NCBI GenBank assembly: GCA_037349105.1
Contig: JAYJMM010000123.1
Coordinates: 7,936,001 to 8,000,000, forward strand
DNA from: Limnomonas spitsbergensis
Lineage: Eukaryota > Chlorophyta > Chlorophyceae > Chlamydomonadales
Direction: 5' to 3'
DNA: 64,000 nucleotides
Shown: piece after piece, positions 33,215 through 44,605 of the stretch
Numbering within the stretch: position 1 is the first letter of the stretch
Layout: each line of letters begins with the position of its first letter
Program-made: the position numbers and the translations under genes
Notes under the pieces: model-generated
Database searches by the model: none
What the model was told of the DNA's origin: nothing
The model's input: only the letters and a program-made list of their open reading frames with translations

Positions 33215-33715
33215 GGGGGGGCGTTGGTCGTGGAAGCTGCTCAAAGGGTTCCGTGTTTCATTGACTTGAATCACAGTCTCACGAGCCTCGATGTTTTTAG
33301 CTGCGTTGGCTTCAAGGTAACTGTTTGGGGGGCACCATTGCCGCACACTCTTCCCAAAAACACTAGCCTGACGCTAGTTTGGTATGGGGTGGGCAGTTAA
33401 TTTACTGGTGTGCCCATGTCACGTTTCCTTGCTATGGCTAATCTGCCGCATCACGGGGTTCATACCTACCCCGCAGGATGGTTGTTTGCCGAAGGAAAGC
33501 TCAGGGGGGCAAAGATTTATCTGGCTGCCTGTCCTAGTTTTTTGTAGTGGTCTCCCTTTTTCGGGCCCCGCTTCCATGCATGAAATATGATGCTCCTCTG
33601 AACTTCAAATAAACCACACCATTTACAGTACACCTACACTATGAGGCCAGGGGTTTGCCGGGTTCCATGCTCCTGCCCCCTCACATAGGAGAGGGCATGA
33701 CAGCACCAAGGCCCT

Positions 33716-33850
33716 GGCTGTGCATGGTAGCTGGAAGTGAGCTTGCTCATTCCCTACCAGCCCCACGCGGCGAAGCGTTCAGCATGGTCCAGTGGGTAGG
33801 CACCGCTCTGAACTTTGAGCCCCGAGGTGCCACGTCATTGACCTGCACCT
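33716..33850. repeat. Interspersed repeat with tRNA-like segment
   Basis: GTAGCTGGAAGTGAGC, CATTCCCTACCAGCCCCACG and GAGGTGCC-type sequence. The first half recurs at 44090-44155 (TAGCTAGAATTGAGC, CATTCCCTACCAACCCCACG). GTCCAGTGGGTAGGCACCGC resembles a tRNA D-arm/box A. A SINE is possible but unproven. Confidence 0.4.
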
Positions 33851-34744
33851 TTAAGGCGGTGCCCCAAGATTTATTAACCCTCTGCCTTGTTTGATAAGGC
33901 AGGTTATCCCATTCATTTCCCCTCCTTTGGGTGTCCTTAGCTGATTTATCCGGGGATTGTTGCAATTCAGTGGAAAGGTGACAGAAGGGTCCATGCTGGG
34001 GCCTAGCCTCTTTCGTCATATTTTGCGAATTGCAGTTTCCTGTCCTGTCCAAGGGGGGGGTCTTTATTTTTGCTTGGTTCCCTTGGACTCGACCTGTATA
34101 CTGGTATCCCTCTGCACAGGTGGTTCACGGGTGTTTCGCACTCTTTGTTGTCCTAGTTTATTTTTTGCTATTATCGGCATGTGGGCACTTGTCCCAAGCA
34201 TCCGTTTGTGAATTTGTGATGCTTCGCTGGACTGTAATACTTAGAAATCCTTGTTCCTGCCCCTGTCCTTCAGTTTCAGCGTGAACGTTCACATCTGTTT
34301 TACCCGCTATTATGGACACGTGGGTCCCGTGTATGCTTAAGGGGCCCAACTGTGTGTACGTGGGTCCATGTGCTTTCATTTAAACCCTAAACTTTGTGGA
34401 CACGCGGGTCTCGTGCAAGCAAAAGTATAGGGAAGGTGGCCACAGATTACGGGGGACTGCCATCTGTGAGGAACAGTCACCTTACCCTATCATTCTATTA
34501 ATATCAATTTATCGGCCAAGCATGGGCCAAGGTTGCCGCCCAAGACAGGATAGCCCCGTCGGGTAGGTCTGCCACGGGCACAAAGTCCAAATGTTTAAGC
34601 CTGTGCAGCAGGGACGGCTTGTTTAGGGACAGGGACTTCCCTGCCATAATCACTTTCTGCGTGATATCAGTATTTGCTTGATGGGGTGGTGGAAACTGGG
34701 AAGTCTGGGGACCTTGGAGGCTCGCACCATGGAGCAACAACCAG

Positions 34745-34830
34745 CGCCCCAGGTGTAGTGGCCCAGTGGGTAGAGCTGACCTGGCTTGCAGCCTGTGTGG
34801 TGAGGGTCTTAGAGGTGCGGCATTAGGCGG
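34745..34830. repeat. Second tRNA-like SINE candidate
   Basis: GTGGCCCAGTGGGTAGAGCT resembles a tRNA D-arm (box A). It is followed by CTTGCAGCCTGTGTGGTGAG. There is no cloverleaf I can complete, so it is not called a tRNA gene. Confidence 0.3.
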
Positions 34831-35117
34831 GGTCATGGAGCTGGCCTCGGGGTGAAGCTTATCACCGGAACCATACACAATACCAGCATTGCCACACTAT
34901 GAGCCTGGCAGTTGTGTATGTGAACCTGTGTACATCACCAGGAAAACACTTTGGACACCTAGGGCATTTCAGTAGCATACCAAAACGGCAAGCCCATCTC
35001 ACATCTGTACTTCATTAGATCTCTGATGCTGCTTGCACCCCACTTGCTGCCTTACGGCACACGTCGAGTTCTCACGGTGCCCACTGGGTGAGGGTCCATC
35101 CTCCACAGTGAGCGAAA

Positions 35118-35218
35118 GCCCCCGTCAAACCAGATGATGGGCAAGGCTTTTGATTTTGTGCCGACTCAGTCGGAGGTTCTTGCCAAGCTTCGAGATTTTC
35201 TGACAGAGGAGCATGTGG
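35118..35218 (+). pseudogene. Possible orphan exon like an acyl-CoA dehydrogenase N-terminus
   Basis: After the acceptor-like CCTCCACAG the sequence reads GKAFDFVPTQSEVLAKLRDF then LTEEHV, recalling the start of ACAD10/11-type acyl-CoA dehydrogenases (FxPT...LR..L..F..EHV). No further exons of such a gene were found downstream. Probably an isolated fragment or chance similarity. Confidence 0.25.
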
Positions 35219-35219
35219 C

Positions 35220-38050
35220 ATGCAGGCATGGTGGCATAGGGCATTTACCATGGTGGCATGTGGCATATGGCATGGTGCGGCAAAGCGTGCATGAGGCGGT
35301 CCCTCAGAGCCTGGCGTGTTCACGTCGAGCGAGGAAGGGAAGGGCGACCTGACGTGCTTTGAAAGAAAGGGGACACGCAACTTGTGCAAGGATTACATGA
35401 ATTCGTCCATGCTGGCCATGATAGATTGCATGGCAAGCATGCACCCTCAAACAGCCTAGGCTTACGATAATGCTCCATCAGGCATGGATTGAGATGTAGA
35501 TTGCAATGGCTGCAACCAGGGAGGTGCAACAACCCATTTCAGGCAATTAGTGCTGTTTATGGGAATCGGTATGGGGCTATTTGCCACGCGGCATGGACAG
35601 AATGAAGGAGGCATAGCTCTATAGGGCAGAAGATGTCGTGAGGAGGTTACTGCATGTCAGAGAATCAGCCTGGCTCGATGCTTAGACTGCATGCTGGTCC
35701 GTCAATCAGCTCACTGTCAGCTTAAGCATGGCGGTCCGTCCCATGCAAGGAACTCGTTTTACAAACAGATTCTACCGGATACATTTTGCATAAAACTCAT
35801 CAATGTGCTACATGATGTATGGATGTGTCCCCGGATGGCGGTGTGGCATTGGCCAGCTTACACTGCTTATTTCCGGGTGCTTCAGCTACCACTCAGCTAC
35901 CAATCATGGGAAGCGTTTGGGGAATCCGGGTGCAGCAAACTCTACTGTCCGCCAACCGTAGGCCGGGCAAGGTTCAGTCTCCATCGACCCAGTGATGGCA
36001 AGCAGCCTCTTTAATTAAGGTTGTATGGTGGCATGGTGCGCACTACAAGAAATGCTGATGTTGATGTCGCAATTTTGACTCGCTGCTCTACTTCATTGCC
36101 GCTTGGCTTGCAATTGCACCGGCTAGGCCCCGACCTATGCAGCAAGGTCGGTCAGGAGATGCTGCTTCCCTGCTGCCATCCCCCACCGTGCAGGAAGGTT
36201 GCTCCTCAGCTGAGATGATGCAAACGCACACACCAGAGTAGCGGCTGTCCTTCGGCCTATCCTCGTCACGTGCTTAGGAGTTCAATACATGAGAGCTGCT
36301 GCCCGGCTAGATGTATATGGCCACGATGCAGCTGGGATGGAAGCCGATACTGGCACGCAAACCAGTTGAGTCCTTCATGCAAGGCACCCACGTAATGCTA
36401 CTGCCCCTGGCCGAGCAGCTGCTTGTAGTATCTCGTGCAAATTTGAAGCCACAGACAGCTAGCTTCCCCACCCCATAACCTCCCTTGGAGATGTATCCAG
36501 AAGACTCGGCCGTACTCCATCTCCGTGTCCCCATCACCCTAGCAGCCATGCATGGCACAGTATTTGCCGGTTGTACGAAACCCTAACAAACGAAACCCTA
36601 GACTCGACCATGACTAGGACCTCCCGGCGGCGGCCTTGCGCTACAGCGGGCGGAAGCTAAGCGGGATCTGCGGCTCAAAGCAGGGGCAAGGGTAGGTGAA
36701 AGCTGTAAGGTGGGAAGGCAGGGGCAGGGGCAGGGGCGCATGCAGGGGCGCATGCAGGGGTGGTGGGGTCGATGACAGGGAAGCAAATTGCTTTCTTATT
36801 TTCTCATTTAGGCCTGCTTCCTTCGACCCGCAACAATTGAAATGAGGGAAGGACAGACAATGGCGGCCTGGCAGACATCTTCTCACTATCAGTGATACCC
36901 CCCTCTCCTCCTCCTCCCTGCTGGGATATTCTGTTGCTGTATACCTGCACAATCGCAAAGAGCTGCACCATCGGCTGCCTCAAATGCCCCCGCCTCTTCC
37001 CTGCCCGCAGAAGAGGCATGTGCTGCCGCTAACAAACGCCCTCCCCCCGGACACACCTGCACCCTGCTTCCAAGGGCTCCACCGTCGCAAGGAGCTTCAC
37101 CATCTGCCGCCTTCTGTCCCCAACCGGAAACACAAGCCGCTGCCGCTACCAGACCCCTCCCCAGGAGCTCCAGTCAGAGGGAGCAACCGCCAAGTTCAAC
37201 CAAATCTAATTCCCTAGGCTATATTTCTTACCTTCACGAAAGGCATCTGCTGGCAAAGGATCTTGTGGAAAGGTTGGCCCACTGAGATGCAACTGCAGTT
37301 TAGGTAAAGACAACTGGCCAACGCTCATAAATAGCTGCCTACCGCGGCTGGGACAAAACAAGCCGTGAGTGGTCCTCACACAACGGAGACAAGGGATGCC
37401 GAGAGCACGCACCCTCAGGTCACGCGCACTCTTGAGATCATCGCTCAGTCCGTAAGCCAATGACACCGTCACTCCAGCGAGGTGTGGTCCGGTGGCAGCC
37501 CCTCCGCCTGCCACTGGACCTTGAAGCGGAATCAAGCCCCATGCACCCCATGACACACCTACAGAAGAGCGATGCAGCCTCATGCGCCGTCGCATGGCAA
37601 AGCAGGCCCCCCTGCTCATTCGAACTCAAGCTTCTGAGAGAAATATATGCGGTAAATCGCGAAACATGTGATGAATCCTATATTCCTATTTACTGAAAAT
37701 AGTGTAAGTTCCACACCTTGTATGTGTGGAACACAGTTCTGAAAAGTCGTTAAACTTCTTTGTTTCTGTGTCCTGGGATCTTGCCTATCTTCCACCAAGG
37801 ACTGCAATCTTTGACAGGTGGGATACAGAGTAGAAGCCCCAGTGTTTCCATATTCCAGCCTTGCCTTAAACGGAGTTTCTTCCTTTCCTTAAACGGAGTT
37901 CCTTCCTTTCCTTTCCTTTTGCCCTCACCTGTGGGACCCAGGATTGCTTATTATTATGCTTCTGGATTAAATGTCTAAATTAGGACATTGCAAATTGGGT
38001 GACGCCACGTGCGTATCAATCGTCCTAACTGCTGCATATGCATTTCCTTC
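35220..38050. other. No gene recognised
   Basis: It holds GGCATGGTGGCA-type short repeats (35220-35300), an inverted GTAGCTGA-type repeat near 35870-36000, and Pro/Arg-rich open frames (36984-37217, 37206-37619) with no recognised domain or clear splice partners. Confidence 0.4.
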
Positions 38051-38061
38051 CGATGCGCAGG

Positions 38062-40502
38062 ATGGTCTTATTTGATACTGCACTGAGCCTCATAGAGTTC
38101 CTAGACGACCTCCAGCAGGGCTACGGCGGAAGATATGGGCAGGTTCTCTGGGAAGCAGAGATCCGTTCTTCAGACGTGAGTCTAGATTAGCAGCAAGGAC
38201 TGGTGCAGATGGAGGAGCCCCCCTTCTGCCCAGTGTTCCTTCATGGTCCCTCGTCCCGCTCCTGTACAGGAGCTGGCAGCTTGCAACGTGGAGGCGCTGC
38301 AGGGGCTGGGAGTTCACCACGTCGCGCATGCTAGCAATATTCAGCGCAAGTCTGGTGAGAACTCAATGATGTAACCACATGGACATGCATGGGCTCTCAT
38401 GACTATCGATTCTATGCTACCGCCCGTCTCTTTGCCCCACACCTGCTCCATCCCCCCGCATTGGGAGCCCCGAGTAGGAGTGCGCCAGGTGTGTGTTGTG
38501 CCTGCCTGGTGGCGGCTCGCCCCTTAGGGCCTGCACAGAACTGAACTGCATTTAGCTCAGCCTCCGGCCGTCGTTTTGCATGTCACACGCCTGTCTCCGG
38601 GATGGGTGGGACTCAGTCCCCGCATGGTCTCACAAGAGCCCCGAACTCCATGCATGCTGCCGCCCCCCAACCTGCCCCATCCCCCTGCATTTGGAACCCC
38701 CACGCCCTCTGAGGGATGTACACGAACCTCCCTGCATAGACCTGGGGTTGAGGGGGTGCACGCAACTGAAGTGTGAGCTCATGCATGGGGTGCTCTGGCA
38801 CGGCAGGTGCTGTCGCACGCCTCCCCGGGGTGGGTGGGACTGCCCAATTAGTCTCCGCATGGTCCTCCAAGAGCCCCGGCATGGGCGGATTAACTACATG
38901 CATGTGCTGCCATGCGCCATCCAGAGTGGCTGGTTGTGTGCACACGGGGCATGCCGAAGGGGTTGAGGCCAGTCTTCTAGGTTGAATTACCAGGACATCT
39001 GCTGTTGAGTCCTAGCTTAATTAGTATATGATTAGGGAATTTGCAAACTTTCATCATGAACTTTCATCATGAACTCCCGGCTGAAGCTGCTCGTGTCCCT
39101 TTACCTACATGACCCACCCTTAATACGACACCCTTTTAAATGCCTGCTCTGTGCTCCCTCTCTCCCGATACCTAACGGCTGCCCAACATGTAAACTTGCA
39201 ATAGTCTTTCACCACCCTGCCTCTCACTACTGGAGGGAACGTCTCCGCCACGTTTTGTGCATTGAGCTAACAAGCTATCTTGCTGCTTTGTAGGCCTCGC
39301 TACACGCCTAAGCAGCCCAGAGGTAAGGACCTGGATGGTCATGGGGGTAATCTGTCTTAGCCTAAGCGCATGCATGCTCAACTTGATAGCTCGCGTTATT
39401 GAGAGGGATGAATCCCTTCCTCCATTCCCCACTTCCCCAGATCCAGGAAGACCCTGCAGAAATCCAAGGGCTGACAGATTTCCGGGCTTCGTTGGGGGAG
39501 CTCTTCGGCCCCGAGATGTCAGCACGCTGCAGGGATGATGTGCTGACCAACCTTCTGCATGAGGGGTACAGGAGTGCCGATGAGCTTATTGGGTTGGACG
39601 TGGAGACCCTGTCGGCCTTGAGTGTCCCGCATGTCATCGGCAGGGCCTTGCACAGTTTGCATGAAAAGAGGGAAGTTGCTGCAGGTGAGTCATGCCCTGT
39701 CATTGCAATTCAACAGAAATGGAGGAGAGGGCATACATCTGTAGGTGCATGCGCGGATCTGTGGGGCCCAAGCGGCAGTTTTTGTTTTTCTTTCGTTTTG
39801 ACTAGTTACAGATCACCTCCTGTATGTATGGGGTCAAGATTCTCGTCATGTTCGAAGAAGGGCAGTCCAGGCATTGGAAGGGACTCTCTTGGCAGGGTTT
39901 CTGAGAGATATTACCTGTGGTTCTCATCGCTGCAGCAACAGGAGCAGTATCGGCTTCTCTGGCGGCGGCAGGTGGGCGCTTGAGGAGGCGGGGGGGTTGA
40001 GTGGCGTCTGTCGAGCCTGTTGTGTAGCCATCTGTCACCGACCCCAACATTCTGTTGCGGAAAGCCTGCGGCTCCAGCGGAGGGTCAGGAGAATGGGGAG
40101 GGGCAAAATTGGACTATGTGTGTTACCACGGTTCAACATCTATTATTGATGGCAGCATGTGGGTGTTGGGAGGGCCTCTCCCATGTGCACTCGCATGTTG
40201 CATGTTGAGCTGGCCTTGGGTCACCAGTCCCCGGGGTGGGGCGGGGCATTCCGGGTTTCGGGTGGGTCTCTCTGCCGGTGTGTCTCAGGCTAGGCCCCTT
40301 GCCGGCGTGCTAACAAGACACTGATGTTACGCAGACGCTGGCAGAAGCAATCTGCCGGAGCCGACCACAAACTGCCGCACCCAAAGTGAGTCCTTCTTTG
40401 CCATAACATCATTGTCCCCTCCTCCTCACATGCTTGTTGCTTGTACGTCTTGCAGCCCTCCTTGGAGCGGCCTTCATGGACTTTTGGTGCACGCTCTCCC
40501 TC
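38062..40502 (+). CDS. Multi-exon gene with SAM-like helical segment (unknown function)
   Basis: Exons in matching phase: 38062-38175, 38270-38354, 39294-39322, 39441-39684, 40335-40385, 40456-40502. The start is ATG at 38062 (an in-frame ATG at 38053 is possible). Exon 1: MVLFDTALSLIEFLDDLQQG. Exon 4 contains CRDDVLTNLLHEGYRSADEL followed by IGLDVETLSALSVPHVIGRA, an alternation of helices like a SAM or helix-hairpin domain that often mediates protein binding. The last listed exon is hydrophobic (TLLGAAFMDFWCTLSL) and could open a membrane region that continues at 40626. A further possible exon at about 39901-39970 is shared with another locus at 58540. The 3' end of the gene is unresolved, and it may continue into the duplicated cassette at 41441-43985. 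I do not recognise the family. Confidence 0.5.
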
Positions 40503-40625
40503 GTGAGTGGTTGTTTTTGAAGGAGTAGAGAGTACCATGTTAACCTTCTATCTAACCCTCACCTCCCGCTATCTTCTCCTCCTAGATGCCTACAGACAAA
40601 AAGGCCAAATGACGTTTTTGCACAG

Positions 40626-41152
40626 CACTCGCCCAGGGCATCGCCGTTCTGCTCTTGGGGTTGGTGCTGTGGAGACACTCGACAGGTGGTCTCTTCTGGT
40701 TATGTTCTATCCTTCCCGTCATCGTTGTGCCGCTTGTTGTCATCTTTCGTGTCCTGAAGAAGAATTGGTGGAAAAGTAAGTGGCTCTTACATGTGGCGCA
40801 TTTCTGCATCATTATGCCGCTTGTTGTCATCTTTCGTGTCCTGAAGAAGAATTGGTGTTGGCGATGAAGCCCAGAATGTGAGGTTCCTCTGTTCTAGCAT
40901 ATGGCTGGACGACACTGAGCAAGCGGGAGAGACGACTGTTCTGGCCCTGCTATCCCTCTTCTCACTGTTGATCCTGCTCTGGCAACTTATTGTCATTTGT
41001 TGGCGCTCACTCGGGAAGACATTGTTTGGTCGGCAAGATGAGCGACTACCCATCTTCTATGACACTGGGCCCCCCTCAGATGTGAGACGGGTGGTGTTGC
41101 AAGCTAGACAGAGAAGTATGACTACTAGGCTTTCCCTCATGCTATGCAACTA
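40626..41152 (+). CDS. Hydrophobic (membrane) exons, probably of the same gene
   Basis: After an acceptor at 40625 the frame reads AVLLLGLVLW, then ILPVIVVPLVVIFRVLKKNW, ending at a GTAAGT donor (exon to 40775). A second segment, about 40893-41152, reads TTVLALLSLFSLLILLWQLI then VICWRSLGKTLFGRQDERLP and ends in TAA. Two or three transmembrane helices with basic flanks are likely. The phase between these exons and the preceding gene could not be reconciled, so they may be alternative, damaged or belong to another transcript. Confidence 0.4.
40725..40863 (+). repeat. 82-bp duplication over a membrane-exon end and donor
   Basis: TGCCGCTTGTTGTCATCTTT followed by CGTGTCCTGAAGAAGAATTG occurs at about 40730 and 40812. 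The first copy runs to the GTAAGT donor (40776); the second diverges (TGTTGGCGATGA) and would hit a stop. Confidence 0.8.
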
Positions 41153-41440
41153 AGTAGGCTGCAACATCTGATCTTCAAAATTCCATGCCTCTTCATCCCC
41201 TCCAGATGCCGAAAACCGACCATCAACTTGGCCGGCCTCATGCCTCACCTGACTTTGTGCGACAGACTCGAGCCGATTCAATTCGCCTCTTTTGCCTAGT
41301 GCTATGGGACAACACACTTCTTGTCCCAAAACACTAGCCAAAGGCGCGCATGGATTCGGCGGCAGTGGGGGATACAAGGCTGCATCACAAACATAAAGTG
41401 ATGGTTACATAAAACTGTGAAATGTGGCCAACGAAAGCGT

Positions 41441-43985
41441 ACTTGCATTGTGAGGGTTCATGTGGTATGGTGGACCCCTTGTGTTGTCATCTCTTTGCTT
41501 GTTCGTTGGCCCTAGGGGAGAGCTGGACCCGGTCACAAGGGTATTGAGAGGTGTGGACCTGGTCAGGAAGGTATTGAGAGGTGTGGACCTGGTTAGGAGG
41601 GTATTGAGAGGTGTGGACCCCTCGGCATCTTTAGCACCACCTCCTGCCTCACTATGAAATCAGAACCTCGTAACCCCGTAGGTGAAGCATTGTTGCCCCT
41701 CACTCTGTAGGCGGTTACCTCCTTGCCGGCTGGGACCCTGACGCAGGCTTTCGGCCAGGATGAGGGCAGGACCCCACCGGTGGCAGCAGCCTCTCAGGTA
41801 CTGCCTAGGCCTGATGAGGCAGGCGGGGTGAAATAGTCTTTGAGCGCATCAAAAGTGGGTATGGTTCTTGCTTGGGGGAGCTAAGAGGTGGAAGAGGCAC
41901 AATGAGGGCTGCTCAGGTTTGGCTGATGGCTGACCGGATCTATCGTGAACCACAGGTGGGCGCGAGCGGCGGTGGTGACACTGGCCCTTCTGGCAGTGGA
42001 CCGGGTGGCAGGGGGCTGCCGACGGTGGCATCAGCGTCTTCTGTGGGACGTGGCAGGTATGTAGCCGAGTGATGGGTCCCCAGGATTGTTAATTGCCCCT
42101 TGGGCGGGCTATCATGGAGTCCCACGGACCGCAAGGGGGAGTAGGAGCTGTCGCCGTCTATTATATTGAATTTGCACAACGGGCTGTTGCAGGCAATAAT
42201 CACGAAATGTCATTTGTCACATCGTTACCCTCCAAGGCAACTCCTCTCCTCCCCTCTTGCTCAACAGTGTCGTTTCCGTCAACATGCCTCATCGTGATGT
42301 CCTTGTGAACAAGCCACCCAGCCCAGTAAGTGGATCCACGTCAGTGGTGGGGACGGGGACTCCGATGAACCTGGAGTTTTGTCGCTGAGGATGTGAACGA
42401 AAGGCCGCCGGAAGGGGCTCCACCTTTATATGCCCCTGCCCGCAACTCCCCCTCCTATTTACAACACACAACAACCTCCATATACATAGCTTGCACAGCA
42501 GACTCTACAGAGATAGCCAACGAGAGCGTACTTGCATTGTGAGGGTTCATGTGGTATGGTGGACCCCTTGTGTTGTCATCTCTTAGCTTGTGCGTTGGCC
42601 CTAGGGGAGAGCTAGACCTGGTCACAAGGGTATTGAGAGGTGTGGACCTGGTCAGGAAGTTATTGAGAGGTGCGGACCTGGTTAGGAGGGTATTGAGAGG
42701 TGTGGACCCCTCGGCATCTCTAGCACCACCTCCTGCCTCACTATGAAATCAGAACCTCGTAACCCCGTAGGTGAAGCATTGTTGCCCCTCACTCTGTAGG
42801 CGGTTACCTCCTTGCCGGCTGGGACCCTGACGCAGGCCTTCGGCCAGGATGAGGGCAGGACCCCACCGGTGGCACCAGCCTCTCAGGTACTGCCTAGGCC
42901 TGATGAGGCAGGCGGGGTGAAAAAGTCTTTGAGCGCATCAAAAGTGGGTATGGTTCTTGCTTGGGGGAGCTAAGAGGTGGGAGAGGCACAATGAGGGCTG
43001 CTCAGGTTTGGCTGATGGCTGACCGGATCTATCGTGAACCACAGGTGGGCGCGAGCGGCGGTGGTGACACTGGCCCTTCTGGCAGTGGACCGGGTGGCAG
43101 GGGGCTGCCGACGGTGGCATCAGCGTCTTCTGTGGGACGTGGCAGGTATGTAGCCGAGTGATGGGTCCCCAGGATTGTTAATTGCCCCTTGGGCGGGCTA
43201 TCATGGAGTCCCACGGACCGCAAGGGGGAGTAGGAGCTGTCGCCGTCTATTATATTGAATTTGCACAACGGGCTGTTGCAGGCAATAATCACGAAATGTC
43301 ATTTGTCACATCGTTACCCTCCAAGGCAACTCCTCTCCTCCCCTCTTGCTCAACAGTGTCGTTTCCGTCAACATGCCTCATCGTGATGTCCTTGTGAACA
43401 AGCCACCCAGCCCAGTAAGTGGATCCACGTCAGTGGTGGGGACGGGGACTCCGATGAACCTGGAGTTTTGTCGCTGAGGATGTGAACGAAAGGCCGCCGG
43501 AAGGGGCTCCACCTGTATATGCCCCTGCCCGCAACTCCCCCTCCTATTTACAACACACAACAACCTCCATATACATAGCTTGCACAGCAGACTCTACAGA
43601 GACAGCCAACGAGAGCGTACTTGCATTGTGAGGGTTCATGTGGTATGGTGGACCCCTTGTGTTGTCATCTCTTAGCTTGTGCGTTGGCCCTAGGGGAGAG
43701 CTAGACCTGGTCACAAGGGTATTGAGAGGTGTGGACCTTGTCAGGAAGGTATTGAGAGGTGTGGACCTGGTTAGGAGGGTTTTCAGGGGTGTGGACCCCT
43801 CGGCATCTCTAGCACCACCTCCTGCCTCACTATGAAATCAGAACCTCGTAACCCCGTAGGTGAAGCATTGTTGCCCCTCACTCTGTAGGCGGTTACCTCC
43901 TTGCCGGCTGGGATCCTGACGCCGGCCTTCGGCCAGGATGAGGGCTGGACCCCACCGGTGGCAGCAGCCTGACGATTGAACCCGC
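41441..43985 (+). repeat. 1,089-bp tandem duplication (2.3 copies) carrying three exons per unit
   Basis: Units begin near 41441, 42530 and 43619; copies 1 and 2 are nearly identical, and the third stops after the first exon. Each unit has a 36-bp sub-repeat (GGTATTGAGAGGTGTGGACC, three times) and three well-bounded small exons. In unit 1 these are: about 41712-41798 (AVTSLPAGTLTQAFGQDEGR..., between CTCTGTAG and GTACTG); about 41957-42057 (VGASGGGDTGPSGSGPGGRG..., between CCACAG and GTATGT); and about 42269-42326 (VVSVNMPHRDVLVNKPPSP, between CAACAG and GTAAGT). Exon lengths of 87, 101 and 58 bp total 246 bp, so each unit could add 82 residues in frame. Whether they join the membrane exons upstream is unknown. 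Confidence 0.75.
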
Positions 43986-44082
43986 TACACGATCTTCTCT
44001 CTCCCCCTGTCTAGATCGCCTGTTTCCATGTCCCTGCTCCCTTCACAGTACAGAGTGGTATTCCTACACCATGATCCTGGCC

Positions 44083-44270
44083 ATGCTTGGTAGCTAGAAT
44101 TGAGCGTAGTCATTCCCTACCAACCCCACGCAGCTGAGCGTTCAGCAGGGCCCAACAGTTTTGCACCATTATTACCGTTATCAACATACCAGTAATGAAC
44201 AGTTGGGCGCCCACGCGGCCGAGCCTTCTTGAGCAGGGCCGGCCCAGAGGCCCTGTAACATCTTTGAAAT
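44083..44270 (+). mobile_element. SINE-like fragment followed by a LINE 3' tail
   Basis: 44090-44155 matches the repeat at 33720-33790. 44197-44262 reads GAACAGTTGGGCGCCCACGC through GGCCCAGAGGCCCTGTAAC, the sense orientation of the LINE tail seen on the minus strand at 6953, 7807, 8011 and 19301. Confidence 0.6.
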
Positions 44271-44465
44271 ACCGGCAATGTTGGCTTTGGTCACCCTCAT
44301 AAGGCCTCTGAATGAGCTCACATCTGGAATCACGTTTGGTGTCACAAGATGCCTCCGTGCAACCCTCCTTAGTTGTGATGACGCTGCGGAAAGTAGCAAA
44401 GTAGGCAGGAACAATGAACATGTGGTCCAAACCTCATTCATGCGTCTAATACGGCCTCTATATCT

Positions 44466-44605
44466 ATACATGCACGCCATGCTACATGGCTGCCTACATA
44501 CACGCCATGCTACATGGCTGCCTGCATACACGCTATGCTACATGGCTGCCTGCATACACGCCATGCTACATGGCTGTCCACATGTATGCCATGGTACAAG
44601 GCTCC
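44466..44605. repeat. 28-bp tandem repeat
   Basis: About five units of CACGCCATGCTACATGGCTG plus CCTGCATA. No coding role is apparent. Confidence 0.85.

Larger units (their letters stand above)
33215..35100. other. Intergenic, with SINE-like fragments only
   Basis: Downstream of the channel gene; AATAAA at about 33609 may be its poly(A) signal. Apart from the repeats noted at 33716 and 34745, no gene was recognised. Confidence 0.5.

Noticed and set aside
34755..34830. tRNA gene
   Set aside because: Only the D-arm-like part fits; acceptor stem, anticodon arm and box B could not be completed.
36984..37619. Pro/Arg-rich frames on both strands as genes
   Set aside because: Composition-driven, no domains, no consistent splice partners.
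40507..40779. Alternative frame of the membrane exon (ending CCHLSCPEEELVEK)
   Set aside because: The overlapping frame is clearly hydrophobic with basic ends and has a good acceptor and donor; this one has no recognisable features.
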